A DNA stretch of 27,903 bases. Origin: Alphaproteobacteria bacterium UBA7314 (GTDB taxonomy: Bacteria; Pseudomonadota; Alphaproteobacteria; MPNO01; UBA830). The stretch spans positions 2,285 through 30,187 of the forward strand of contig DKQG01000025.1 in NCBI GenBank assembly GCA_002471575.1, given 5' to 3'. The position numbers and the translations under genes were made by a program. Below the pieces are notes generated by a model. It made no database searches and was not told the DNA's origin. It was given only the letters and a program-made list of their open reading frames with translations. This document shows, in pieces, positions 7,728 through 14,775 of this stretch (positions are counted from its first letter, which is position 1; each line of letters opens with the position of its first letter).

Positions 7728-8276
7728 TTACAGACTTTCTACGACGACGTTTTCGTTTGTGTATATGCAAATATCGGCCGCGATTTTCATCGCCCTTCGC
7801 GCGATGTCTTCCGACTCCAGCCCGTTCTGTTCGAACAGGCCGCGGGCGGCGGCAAGCGCGAACGACCCACCCGAGCCGATCCCGATCAACCCGTCTTCGG
7901 GTTCCAGAACATCTCCCGTCCCCGTCAGAACCAATGACACGTCAGAATCGGCCACCGCCATCATGGCTTCGAGGCGGCGCAGATACCGGTCCGTCCGCCA
8001 GTCCTTGGCAAGCTCGACGCAGGCCCGGGTCAACTGGCCCGGATGCTGTTCCAGCTTTCCCTCCAACCGTTCGAACAGGGTGAAGGCATCTGCGGTGGCG
8101 CCGGCAAATCCGGCAATCACACTGCCGTCGCTCAATGGGCGAACCTTGCGCGCATTCGATTTCATGACCGTGTTGCCGAACGTCACCTGACCGTCGCCGG
8201 CGATAACTACCTTACCGTTTTTGCGAACCGAAAGAATTGTCGTTCCGTGCCAGGTCGTAATATTACTGTCTGTCAT
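7728..8276 (-). CDS. hslV: HslV (ClpQ) peptidase subunit
   Basis: A 182-residue threonine peptidase, the proteolytic core of the HslVU complex. The protein starts with a short propeptide (MTDSNITTWHG) followed by TTILSVRKNGKVVIAGDGQV. Self-cleavage would expose Thr12 as the catalytic nucleophile, as usual for alphaproteobacterial HslV. Further family motifs are NARKVRPL, VIAGFAGATADAFTLFERLE and GIGSGGSFALAAARGL. It is first in the hslV-hslU pair. Its ATG overlaps the end of the open frame of the decayed upstream gene. In bacteria this operon commonly responds to heat shock; a sigma-70-like promoter candidate lies about 54 bases upstream. Confidence 0.97.
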   Translation of the reverse strand: MTDSNITTWHGTTILSVRKNGKVVIAGDGQVTFGNTVMKSNARKVRPLSDGSVIAGFAGATADAFTLFERLEGKLEQHPGQLTRACVELAKDWRTDRYLRRLEAMMAVADSDVSLVLTGTGDVLEPEDGLIGIGSGGSFALAAARGLFEQNGLESEDIARRAMKIAADICIYTNENVVVESL

Positions 8277-9019
8277 AGGTCTCCGAACGGCAAGAGGTTG
8301 GGGCGGTACTTCGCGTATGACGCTGTCTCTAAAATCATGTTTCGGCAGCGGGCGTCAAGACCCTGCCAGCGACAACCGGCCTGCGAGGGGCACGAAAAAC
8401 TGTTCGATAATAATGCGAAAACAGAACGGCGAAACTGGTTTGTCCGCGACAGGTTGAAGCGGCGCTTGGCGTTGGGCGTAAGATAGATGTCGAAATAGAT
8501 ATCCTTGCCCTTGCCCGCGGCGTCGCGGCCGATCCGGAACCGCAGCGGTTCGACAAGGGCTTCCTCGGAGCCCGTGATCGCGTGAAGTCTTTTAACTTCG
8601 GGGGTCTTGACGATCAAGCTTTCGAGGCCCACGCCGTCCGCCGAGACACCGTTTACCGGCTCGTCGGCGGGTGAAGGCGCAACCTCCTCGACAGATTACT
8701 CGACGCGGATCGCTCTATCGACAAGTTCGATCACGCCCGAAACTAGCGGCGCAGTCAGGGAAAGGTTGAGCGATAGGACGGCAGGAAACTCGTTGCGGCG
8801 CAGAAAATCGAAGGTGACGGCGCCAGTTCCGAATTCGTCGCTGGCCCAATCGGCGCCGGTCAGAAACTCGGCATCTTAATAAAAATCGTCGGGCCCGAGA
8901 AGAGTTGCCGTCCCTGCCCGCTTTACTCTCGCGGTACCCTAGAAGATCCGGCAAACCCCGTCGGCGGGATTGCCGGCATGGTAGATGTATTCTCTTTCGG
9001 AATACTTCATGCTCGTCAT
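8273..9019 (-). pseudogene. Decayed cyclic-nucleotide-binding-domain (Crp-like) protein
   Basis: From an ATG at 9019 the minus strand gives one continuous frame to 8273 interrupted only by three stops: TAG (8941-8939), TAA (8878-8876) and TAA (8698-8696). Across them the translation still reads as a cNMP-binding domain. YIYHAGNPADGVCRIF-stop-GTARVKRAG matches the usual GE-x-I-x-x-x-GDPADxxYRIxxGxVRV pattern. TATLLGPDDFY-stop-DAEFL matches LGPGDFFGE. FDFLRRNEFPAVLSLN and LVSGVIELVDRAIRVE match the domain end. A further 80 residues (TPEVKRLHAITGSEEALVEP and onward) have no family I recognise, and the last 50 are probably not native. No frameshift is needed, so decay by point mutation appears recent. 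Its 3' end has been taken over as the hslV leader. Confidence 0.75.
8330..8358 (-). promoter_or_regulatory. Candidate hslVU promoter
   Basis: On the minus strand TTGACG (8358-8353) is followed after 17 bases by ATTTTA (8335-8330), about 54 bases before the hslV ATG. The -35 is good and the -10 weak. The preceding C makes CTTGAC, which also resembles the -35 part of heat-shock sigma sites. The element sits inside the 3' part of the dead upstream gene. Confidence 0.25.
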
Positions 9020-9196
9020 ACGCTATGCCTTCACACTATTTACATACTCAAAACCCTCGAAAAGCGGGAATTACACGGGCATAACTTCCTATCTGCCTCA
9101 GTTTCGGGGTGTTTGAGCATCAAAAAACAATCAAGGCAGGATTGCGCTATTGCTGGCGCCTTCGCTGCGTTCCTGATAAAAGACGCCGGATTCCAG

Positions 9197-9210
9197 TGCA
9201 TTAGAATGCA
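9197..9210. promoter_or_regulatory. Near-palindrome in the hisB upstream region
   Basis: TGCATT-AG-AATGCA is a 6+6 perfect inverted repeat with a 2-base centre, 54 bases before the hisB ATG. It could be an operator or part of the promoter. The region 9020-9263 contains no gene, and no leader peptide rich in histidine codons was seen. Confidence 0.25.
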
Positions 9211-9263
9211 TATTAGTCTGCTTTACACGTTCTCGTGGGGGGCCGAAAAGCGAGCGAAAGATC

Positions 9264-9857
9264 ATGCGCGAAGCAAAAATCGCCAGAAAAACGAAAGAAA
9301 CGGACATCGAGGTTTTGGTAAATATCGATGGGACCGGTATGTACGACGTCGATACCGGGATCGGCTTCCTGGATCATATGCTCGAACAGCTGTCGCGGCA
9401 CAGCCTGATGGATCTCACCGTCCGGGCGAAAGGTGATCTGCATATCGACCATCACCACACCACCGAGGACACCGGTATAGCGATCGGCGAAGCGATTTAC
9501 CAGGCGATGGGCGAACGCCGCGGTATCGTGCGCTATGCATCCGCCACCATTCCGATGGACGAAACACTGACGCGAGCGTCGATCGACATTTCGGACCGTC
9601 CGTATCTGATCTGGAAGGTGGATTTTTCCAAGCCTAAGCTCGGTGAAATGGACACCGAGCTGTTCAAGGAATGGTTTCAGGCGTTCGCCCAGAGCGCGCG
9701 TGTAACGTTGCACGTGGAAAACTTGTACGGCGAAAACAATCACCACATCGTGGAGAGCTGCTTCAAGGCTCTGGCCCGCGCGTTCCGGACCGCTGCCGAC
9801 ACCGATCCGCGCGCTGCCGATTCCGTGCCGTCGACGAAAGGCACGCTGGGCGGCTAA
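9264..9857 (+). CDS. hisB: Imidazoleglycerol-phosphate dehydratase HisB
   Basis: A 197-residue single-function dehydratase catalysing the seventh step of histidine synthesis (imidazole-glycerol phosphate to imidazole-acetol phosphate). The metal-binding repeats are clear: GIGFLDHMLEQLSRH (32-46), DHHHTTEDTGIAIGEA (62-77) and the second-half copy ENNHHIVESCFKALARAF. It lacks the phosphatase domain found in the two-domain enterobacterial protein, as expected in alphaproteobacteria. The C terminus (PSTKGTLGG) is canonical. It is the first gene of the histidine block, which continues with a DUF2628 gene, hisH, a GNAT gene, hisA and hisF. Confidence 0.97.
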   Translation: MREAKIARKTKETDIEVLVNIDGTGMYDVDTGIGFLDHMLEQLSRHSLMDLTVRAKGDLHIDHHHTTEDTGIAIGEAIYQAMGERRGIVRYASATIPMDETLTRASIDISDRPYLIWKVDFSKPKLGEMDTELFKEWFQAFAQSARVTLHVENLYGENNHHIVESCFKALARAFRTAADTDPRAADSVPSTKGTLGG

Positions 9858-9873
9858 GCCCGGCCCGTCGGCT

Positions 9874-10278
9874 ATGCGCTTATATACGGTACATCTCCAG
9901 CAACACGCGCCGTCACCCGACCGAAATGCCGTCGTCGTAAGCGAGGGCTTCTGCTGGCCGGCATTCCTGGCAGCACCGGTTTGGGCGGCAGCCAAAGGTA
10001 TGTGGTTCACGGCGCTGGGCGTGCTATCTGCCTATGTACTGATTTTGCTCGTCGCCGTTATTGCGGCCCTCGATTCGCTGTCGACCATGGCGCTGGTCAT
10101 CGGAGCGGGAGCGATTATCGGCTTTTGCGCAAACGACTGGCGCCGGGCTTCGCTGACATCCCGCGGTTGGCGCTTGGCTGGGCTGGCCACCGGCGCCGAC
10201 CGGGACACGGCACTGCGGAGATTTATAGATCTGCATCCCGATGCATTGAATCCGTCGGCGATAACGCCGACATACTGA
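9874..10278 (+). CDS. DUF2628-type small membrane protein
   Basis: A 134-residue protein with two closely spaced membrane segments (about 27-60 and 67-85) after a short soluble N terminus (MRLYTVHLQQHAPSPDRNAV). The segments are GFCWPAFLAAPVWAAAKGMW and TMALVIGAGAIIGFCANDWR. The pattern of PAFL-W followed by a GF-A-ND-RR-L-RGW segment matches the DUF2628 family, commonly found between hisB and hisH in alphaproteobacteria. Its function is unknown. The hydrophilic C terminus (FIDLHPDALNPSA) would face the cytoplasm. It lies 16 bases after hisB and 9 bases before hisH, so it is part of the operon. Confidence 0.75.
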   Translation: MRLYTVHLQQHAPSPDRNAVVVSEGFCWPAFLAAPVWAAAKGMWFTALGVLSAYVLILLVAVIAALDSLSTMALVIGAGAIIGFCANDWRRASLTSRGWRLAGLATGADRDTALRRFIDLHPDALNPSAITPTY

Positions 10279-10287
10279 CGGTTAGCA

Positions 10288-10944
10288 ATGAAAACGGTTG
10301 TTATCGATTACGGATCGGGGAATCTCCGCTCCGCAGCGAAAGCCCTTGAACGCGCCGGTCGCGAAACCGGCTTGAGCGAAAGCGTTACCGTAACCGGCGA
10401 TGCCGCGGACCTCGACAGCGCCGACCGCATCGTCCTACCCGGTGTCGGCGCTTTCGGCGACTGCACAGCCGGTCTGCAGAGCCTGCCGGGAATGGTCGAC
10501 GCGCTGGAGAGGAACGTGCGCGAGAAAAAGAAACCGTTTCTAGGTATCTGTGTCGGTATGCAGCTGATGGCGGACCGAGGGATCGAACACGGACAACATG
10601 ACGGGCTGGGGTGGATCCCAGGCGAAGTCCGGCCGCTGTCGCCCGCCGATAAGGCGCTGAAAATCCCGCATATGGGATGGAATGTTGTGTCGCCCTCAAG
10701 CGCGAATACACACCCTGTCCTGGCGAACTTCGCCGAGACGGCACATGCCTATTTCGTGCACAGCTATGTGTTAGTTTGCGAGGACGATAACGACGTGGTG
10801 GCGACCGTCGATTACGGCGGCCGTTTCGCCGCTGTAGTCGGACGCGATAATATGATCGGAACGCAGTTCCATCCGGAAAAAAGCCAGACCGCCGGCCTTC
10901 GGTTGCTTGGGAATTTTCTGCAATGGAATGGAGAGAGTATCTGA
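10288..10944 (+). CDS. hisH: Imidazole glycerol phosphate synthase, glutaminase subunit HisH
   Basis: A 218-residue class I glutamine amidotransferase that supplies ammonia to HisF. It has the N-terminal signature VIDYGSGNLRSAAKALERAG, an oxyanion region LPGVGAFGDC (50-59), the nucleophile Cys88 in FLGICVGMQLM, and the catalytic His195 and Glu197 in GTQFHPEKSQ. The PHMGWN segment (127-132) is the usual interface motif. Length is normal. Its TGA stop shares one base with the ATG of the following GNAT gene (TGATG), indicating translational coupling. The partner hisF lies two genes downstream. Confidence 0.96.
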   Translation: MKTVVIDYGSGNLRSAAKALERAGRETGLSESVTVTGDAADLDSADRIVLPGVGAFGDCTAGLQSLPGMVDALERNVREKKKPFLGICVGMQLMADRGIEHGQHDGLGWIPGEVRPLSPADKALKIPHMGWNVVSPSSANTHPVLANFAETAHAYFVHSYVLVCEDDNDVVATVDYGGRFAAVVGRDNMIGTQFHPEKSQTAGLRLLGNFLQWNGESI

Positions 10945-11516
10945 TGGCCGATGTGAAAACCGCGATTGAGCCGCTTGAAGAAGTATCCGACGAAGATCTC
11001 GAAGATCTCAGCGATGCCGCCGAATCCGCCATTCTAGACGGCGGCGGGTTCGGGTGGTTGAGGCCGCCGCCGCGGGCCGTGCTCGGTCGCTACTTCCGGG
11101 GCGTCGTGCTAGTGCCGGAACGCCACCTGTTCGTCGGACGCCTGGAAGACCGCGTCGCCGCCGCAATTCAGCTGCAGGAGCCACCCCGCAATAACGAAGC
11201 GCAGGCCCACTCTGCAACCCTGACGACGCTGTTTGTCGCGCCTTGGGCCCGCGGGCATGGTATCGGGCCGAGGCTGATCCAGGCAGTAGAGGATCGGGCC
11301 AGGGAACTAGGCTATCTGCGGCTCAATTTTGACGTTCGCGCGACTCAGGTCGACGCGGTCCGGCTATTCGAAAGTTTGGGCTTCGAACACTGGGGGACCA
11401 ATCCCGCCTACGCGCTGGTCGACGGCGATCTGATACCCGGGCATTATTACTCAAAGCAGCTGCGCACGCTGCCCAAGAGGAAAAGGCGGAAGGGCGGGAA
11501 GAAAACTTCAAAATGA
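10944..11516 (+). CDS. GNAT-family N-acetyltransferase in the his operon
   Basis: A 190-residue acetyltransferase of unknown substrate. The acetyl-CoA-binding motif A is present as LFVAPWARGHGIGPRLIQAV (97-116, with RGHGIG at the pyrophosphate loop), followed by the motif B-like segment AVRLFESLGFEHWG. The C terminus ends in a very basic tail (KRKRRKGGKK). The ATG at 10944 overlaps the hisH stop, and the TGA overlaps the hisA ATG (ATGA), so it is tightly built into the operon. GNAT genes at this position between hisH and hisA are known in other alphaproteobacteria, but a role in histidine synthesis is not established. Confidence 0.85.
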   Translation: MADVKTAIEPLEEVSDEDLEDLSDAAESAILDGGGFGWLRPPPRAVLGRYFRGVVLVPERHLFVGRLEDRVAAAIQLQEPPRNNEAQAHSATLTTLFVAPWARGHGIGPRLIQAVEDRARELGYLRLNFDVRATQVDAVRLFESLGFEHWGTNPAYALVDGDLIPGHYYSKQLRTLPKRKRRKGGKKTSK

Positions 11517-12238
11517 TACTGTTTCCGGCAATCGACCTGAAAGACGGCGCCTGCGTCCGGCTGGTCCGAGGCGAAATGAGCCAGTCCACAACCTTCAACG
11601 ACGACCCCGCCGCACAGGCGTGCGATTTCGCGAAAGCGGGTTTCGAGTGGATCCACATTGTCGATCTGAACGGCGCCTTTGCGGGCAAGCCTGTGAATGC
11701 GGAGGCGGTCGCCGCGATAGCCGCCGCCGTCGACCTTCCGGTGCAGCTTGGAGGCGGGATCCGCAGTATGGACACCATCGCCCGCTGGCTCGAAGCCGGC
11801 GTACAGAGGGTGATCCTCGGGACGGCGGCTCTCAAGGACCCGGATCTCGTGCGACGCGCTTGCGATCAATATCCGGGGCGTATCGTCGTCGGTATCGACG
11901 CCCGGGAAGGCCGTGTTGCTGTCGAAGGCTGGGCCGAAACATCTGAAATGAAGGTGCTGGACCTGGCCATGCGGTTCGAGAACGACGGCGTCGCCGCCAT
12001 TGTCTACACCGATATCGACCGCGACGGCGCGATGCAGGGAGTTAATGTCGATGCGACGGTCGACTTGGCATTCGCCCTCACCACCCCGGTAATCGCATCG
12101 GGCGGCGTCCGGGGCATCTCCGATCTCGCCGACCTGAAAGAAAATGAAAGCGCGGGCATCGAGGGGGTTATTTCAGGTCGCGCGATCTACGACGGCCGGC
12201 TGGATGCGGGTGAAGCTCTGGAGTTGTTGCGAAACTAG
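11513..12238 (+). CDS. hisA: Phosphoribosyl-formimino-AICAR-phosphate isomerase HisA
   Basis: A 241-residue (beta/alpha)8-barrel isomerase that opens the ribose ring of ProFAR in the fourth step of histidine synthesis. Motifs are FPAIDLKDGACVRLVRGEM (catalytic Asp8 region), VQLGGGIRSMDTI (first phosphate-binding loop), YTDIDRDGAMQGVN (second catalytic Asp region) and VIASGGVRGISDL (second phosphate loop). The start ATG overlaps the preceding GNAT stop by four bases. The TAG stop is immediately followed by the hisF ATG in the same reading frame, with no base between them. Confidence 0.97.
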   Translation: MILFPAIDLKDGACVRLVRGEMSQSTTFNDDPAAQACDFAKAGFEWIHIVDLNGAFAGKPVNAEAVAAIAAAVDLPVQLGGGIRSMDTIARWLEAGVQRVILGTAALKDPDLVRRACDQYPGRIVVGIDAREGRVAVEGWAETSEMKVLDLAMRFENDGVAAIVYTDIDRDGAMQGVNVDATVDLAFALTTPVIASGGVRGISDLADLKENESAGIEGVISGRAIYDGRLDAGEALELLRN

Positions 12239-13009
12239 ATGTTAAAGGCCCGCATCATCCCCTGTCTTGACGTGAAGGACGGACGCACCGTGAAGGGCGT
12301 CAACTTCGTTGACCTGATCGACACGGGCGACCCGGTCGAGCAGGCCAAAGTCTACGACGAGCAGGGTGCGGACGAGCTGACATTTCTCGATATCACGGCC
12401 AGCCACGAAAACCGCGACACCATCTTAGACGTGGTCAACCGAACGGCGGAACAGTGCTTCATGCCGCTGACCGTCGGCGGCGGCGTCCGGCAGTTAGAGG
12501 ATATCCGCAAGTTGTTGCTGGCGGGTGCCGATAAAGTTTCGATCAACACCGCCGCCGTGCAACGGCCGGAATTCGTGGGCGGAGCGGCCGAGAAATTCGG
12601 ATCGCAATGCATCGTCGTTGCCATCGATGCGAAAACTTCCGGGCCAGGCAAATGGGAAATCTTCACCCATGGCGGGCGCAAGCCGACGGGCATCGATGCA
12701 ATCCAATGGGCCGGCCGTATGGCGGATCTCGGCGCCGGCGAAATACTGCTGACGTCGATGGATCGCGACGGCACGCGGTCCGGCTTCGATATCGAGCTGA
12801 CTCGAACCATGGCGGATTCGGTGTCGATCCCCGTAATCGCATCGGGCGGCGTCGGTACGCTGGATCACCTGGTCGAAGGTGTCCGGGACGGCCATGCCAG
12901 CGCAGTTCTAGCGGCGTCCATTTTTCACTTTGGCGAATATTCGATCCCCGAGGCGAAGGCCCACATGGCGGCCGCCGGCGTCGCCATGCGACCGACCGAT
13001 CTTACCTAG
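12239..13009 (+). CDS. hisF: Imidazole glycerol phosphate synthase, cyclase subunit HisF
   Basis: A 256-residue (beta/alpha)8-barrel that joins ammonia from HisH with PRFAR to give imidazole-glycerol phosphate and AICAR. The N terminus MLKARIIPCLDVKDGRTVKG carries catalytic Asp11. Other motifs are LTVGGGVRQLEDIRKLLLAG, CIVVAIDAKTSG (second catalytic Asp region), LLTSMDRDGTRSGFD and VIASGGVGTLDHL. Length is normal and no lesion is visible. It starts directly after the hisA TAG in the same frame. No separate ribosome site fits in the gap; any signal must lie inside hisA (GAGTTGTTG), so coupling by re-initiation is likely. Confidence 0.97.
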   Translation: MLKARIIPCLDVKDGRTVKGVNFVDLIDTGDPVEQAKVYDEQGADELTFLDITASHENRDTILDVVNRTAEQCFMPLTVGGGVRQLEDIRKLLLAGADKVSINTAAVQRPEFVGGAAEKFGSQCIVVAIDAKTSGPGKWEIFTHGGRKPTGIDAIQWAGRMADLGAGEILLTSMDRDGTRSGFDIELTRTMADSVSIPVIASGGVGTLDHLVEGVRDGHASAVLAASIFHFGEYSIPEAKAHMAAAGVAMRPTDLT

Positions 13010-13025
13010 CAGGAATATTTGATGA

Positions 13026-13342
13026 ATGGCTCCCGCCAGAACACCCGGGGGCGAGGGAGCATTCGTCCACAACGACTTGTTCAGGCGCGCCAATGCCTCC
13101 ACAGCGGCAGGGGCGGACTGCGTCCTCGTACTCGGCAAAATGCGCCTTGAGACTATCAGACGGATCGCACGCGATATCGACGGACTGCTGAACATCATGG
13201 GCAGCGCCGCCCGCCCATCGGTAACGGCGCTGGGGGCCGCGGGCGTGAGACACGACAGGGTCCGCGCGATACCGGCACGTTCAGTCTCGCCCGCGTCATC
13301 CTTTCCAAAGCCGGGCTTAACGACACGACGACCAGCGAATAG
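13026..13342 (+). pseudogene. C-terminal remnant of an isocitrate lyase/PEP-mutase family protein
   Basis: About 75 residues still align by eye with the C-terminal half of ICL/PEPM-superfamily C-C bond enzymes: EGAFVHNDLFRRANASTAAG, then ADCVLVLGKMRLETIRRIAR and PLNIMGSAARPS-like LNIMGSAARPSVTALGAAGV. Relatives read as RxxAYxxAGADCVFxPG, LxxIRRIAxDIxGPLNIM and VAxLxAAGVRRVSLG. After GVR the frame breaks, and the neighbouring frame continues as GPRDTGTFSLARVILSKAG up to a TAG at 13340. The N-terminal ~170 residues, including the metal-binding and catalytic loop, are missing. It is wedged between hisF and hisE, which are normally close. Confidence 0.65.
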
Positions 13343-13365
13343 GGTTCATTTTTTCTATTAGCTCC

Positions 13366-13431
13366 GGTCCTCTCCAGCTCTTAACCATCCACGCGATGGT
13401 CTTTATGGGTCCCTAAGAGGTGGAGAGGGCC
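13366..13431. repeat. Long imperfect inverted repeat with an inner hairpin, upstream of hisE
   Basis: The left arm 13366-13383 (GGTCCTCTCCAGCTCTTA) pairs with the right arm 13414-13431 (TAAGAGGTGGAGAGGGCC) with only two non-Watson-Crick positions in 18. Inside is a second perfect hairpin, ACCATC-CACGC-GATGGT (13384-13400). The element lies in the 148-base gap between the ICL/PEPM remnant and hisE. It may be a structured leader, a relic repeat element or a terminator-like structure; there is no T-run after it. Confidence 0.6.
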
Positions 13432-13490
13432 AACGCGAACCATGCGTCCGACGAATAGACACTGACGACGCAATCTGATATCGCGGTTGC

Positions 13491-13829
13491 ATGACCCGTG
13501 CCGAAAACACCGACGCAACGATTCTTCGCCTTTATGAGACCATCGCCAGCCGCAAGGGCAGCGACCCGGCATCATCCTATACGGCGAAGCTGTTAGATCA
13601 GGGCACCGGGAAAATCGCCCAGAAACTTGGCGAAGAGGCCGTTGAAGCGGTGATCGCCGCCGTGGCGAAAGACCGCAATGGCATGATCGGCGAGAGCGCC
13701 GACCTGCTGTACCACCTGTTGGTCGCCTGGGCCGATGCCGGCATCACGCCAGATGACGTGATGGCCGAACTGGAACGGCGCGAGGGAATATCGGGACTCG
13801 CGGAGAAGGCGGCGCGGGGAGAAGGATAG
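13491..13829 (+). CDS. hisE: Phosphoribosyl-ATP pyrophosphatase HisE
   Basis: A 112-residue MazG-like all-helical enzyme hydrolysing phosphoribosyl-ATP to phosphoribosyl-AMP, the second step of histidine synthesis. The metal-binding helix pair is clear: KIAQKLGEEAVEAVIAAVAK followed by ESADLLYHLLVAWADAGI, with the E-E...E-x-x-D pattern expected. Length is usual for a stand-alone HisE. There is almost no ribosome-binding site before ATG 13491, and the upstream gap contains a strong inverted repeat. Separation from hisF by 481 bases is unusual and is due to the gene remnant in between. The HIT gene starts 1 base after its stop. Confidence 0.95.
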   Translation: MTRAENTDATILRLYETIASRKGSDPASSYTAKLLDQGTGKIAQKLGEEAVEAVIAAVAKDRNGMIGESADLLYHLLVAWADAGITPDDVMAELERREGISGLAEKAARGEG

Positions 13830-13830
13830 A

Positions 13831-14229
13831 ATGAGTTACGACGATCAAAACGTTTTCGCGAAGATCCTGCGTGGCGAGCTGCCCTGCACCAAGGTGCACG
13901 AGACCGATCACGCGCTGGCGTTCCAAGACATTGCGCCGCAGGCCAAGGTGCACGTGCTGGTGATCCCAAAAGGGGCCTATACCTCATGGGACGATTTTTC
14001 CGCAAATGCCAGCGCCGAGGAACATGCCGACTATGTCGCCGCCATCGGCGCCACGGCACGCCAACTGGGCGTCGATGCGTCGGGTTATCGACTTCTGGCC
14101 AATCACGGCCGCGATTCGCACCAGGAAGTGCCACATCTACACGTTCACATCCTAGCCGGCCAGCCGCTCGGCCCCATGCTGGAAGACGGCGACCTGCCGC
14201 CGAACACGAACTACCTGCGCAAAGCTTAG
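13831..14229 (+). CDS. HIT-family (HINT-like) nucleotide-binding hydrolase
   Basis: A 132-residue histidine-triad protein. It begins with NVFAKILRGELPCTKVHETD, the common HINT start, and has HVLVIPKGAYTSWDDF and the catalytic triad motif HLHVHILAG (His102, 104, 106). HINT proteins hydrolyse nucleoside phosphoramidates and related adenylates; the cellular substrate in bacteria is uncertain. It directly follows hisE with one base between the stop and the ATG. This hisE-HIT pair is conserved in alphaproteobacteria and implies co-transcription. Ends in TAG. Confidence 0.93.
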   Translation: MSYDDQNVFAKILRGELPCTKVHETDHALAFQDIAPQAKVHVLVIPKGAYTSWDDFSANASAEEHADYVAAIGATARQLGVDASGYRLLANHGRDSHQEVPHLHVHILAGQPLGPMLEDGDLPPNTNYLRKA

Positions 14230-14233
14230 GTTT

Positions 14234-14575
14234 CTATCCCGCGGCGGAATCGTTGCGCACAGCCACCGCAGCCAGCTCCAGTTTGTTGCCGCCGGTGAAC
14301 GTCACCCGCACGCAGGACCGCATCGGCCAGTGATCGGTGTCGTCGGCGATCTAGTCGGTCCTCATCTCGTAAAACACCTTCTTCTTGCCATCCGCGTCGT
14401 AGAGATAGGCTGCACGTAGATCAGCCACGTCTTGTGGGTCCCGACCTGCGCCAAACCAGGTCTCGATAAGCCGAGCCGAAACACCGGGTGAGCATGGTGC
14501 CGGGGATGCATTCGACGAGGAATATGAGGGTCTTGCGTCATGGATAACTATGCCGGACAGAGCATAGCGAACCAA
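14234..14575 (-). pseudogene. Remnant of an unidentified gene with an in-frame TAG
   Basis: On the minus strand the frame DVADLRAAYLYDADGKKKVF...YEMRTD is stopped by TAG (14353-14351). In the same frame it continues IADDTDHWPMRSCVRVTFTG, then GNKLELAAVAVRNDSAAG, ending in TAG at 14236-14234. The amino-acid composition of both parts is protein-like and the second part lacks any start, which points to a broken gene rather than two genes. The N-terminal portion (MVRYALSGIVIHDARPSYSS) looks less natural and may be out of frame. I cannot name the family. Confidence 0.5.
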
Positions 14576-14610
14576 ACGCTGTAGGTCCGCGTGACGATAG
14601 GGGTAGATGT

Positions 14611-14775
14611 TTGACGGCGACGGTCAGCTGGATTCACAGTCTCTGCCTGTTCGTTCTGCTTGACATGGCGATGGCCGTTATCTCCGTCAAGCGCGGCAAT
14701 ATCTGCGGCCATGCGGGCTACATAACGGACGCCATGATCGGCGCTAGCGTCATCGGGCTTCTGGGGTGCGGCTAG
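14611..14775 (+). CDS. Possible small hydrophobic protein or membrane-gene remnant
   Basis: A 54-codon frame from TTG (14611) to TAG (14773-14775) reads WIHSLCLFVLLDMAMAVISV, then a short polar loop (KRGNICGHAGYITD), then AMIGASVIGLLGCG. That is two hydrophobic stretches around a polar turn. A GGGG stretch lies about 7 bases before the TTG. Its stop overlaps the stop of the convergent PACE gene. It could be a small membrane protein or the relic of a larger one; nothing in it is recognised. Confidence 0.2.
   Translation: MTATVSWIHSLCLFVLLDMAMAVISVKRGNICGHAGYITDAMIGASVIGLLGCG

Noticed and set aside
8978..9436. Plus-strand frame MVDVFSFGILHARHT running into hisB
   Set aside because: It overlaps hisB out of frame and the dead cNMP gene on the other strand; no ribosome site and no protein-like features.
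9213..10010. Minus-strand open frame of 265 codons
   Set aside because: It lies opposite hisB and the DUF2628 gene, which have clear family motifs; the minus-strand translation has none.
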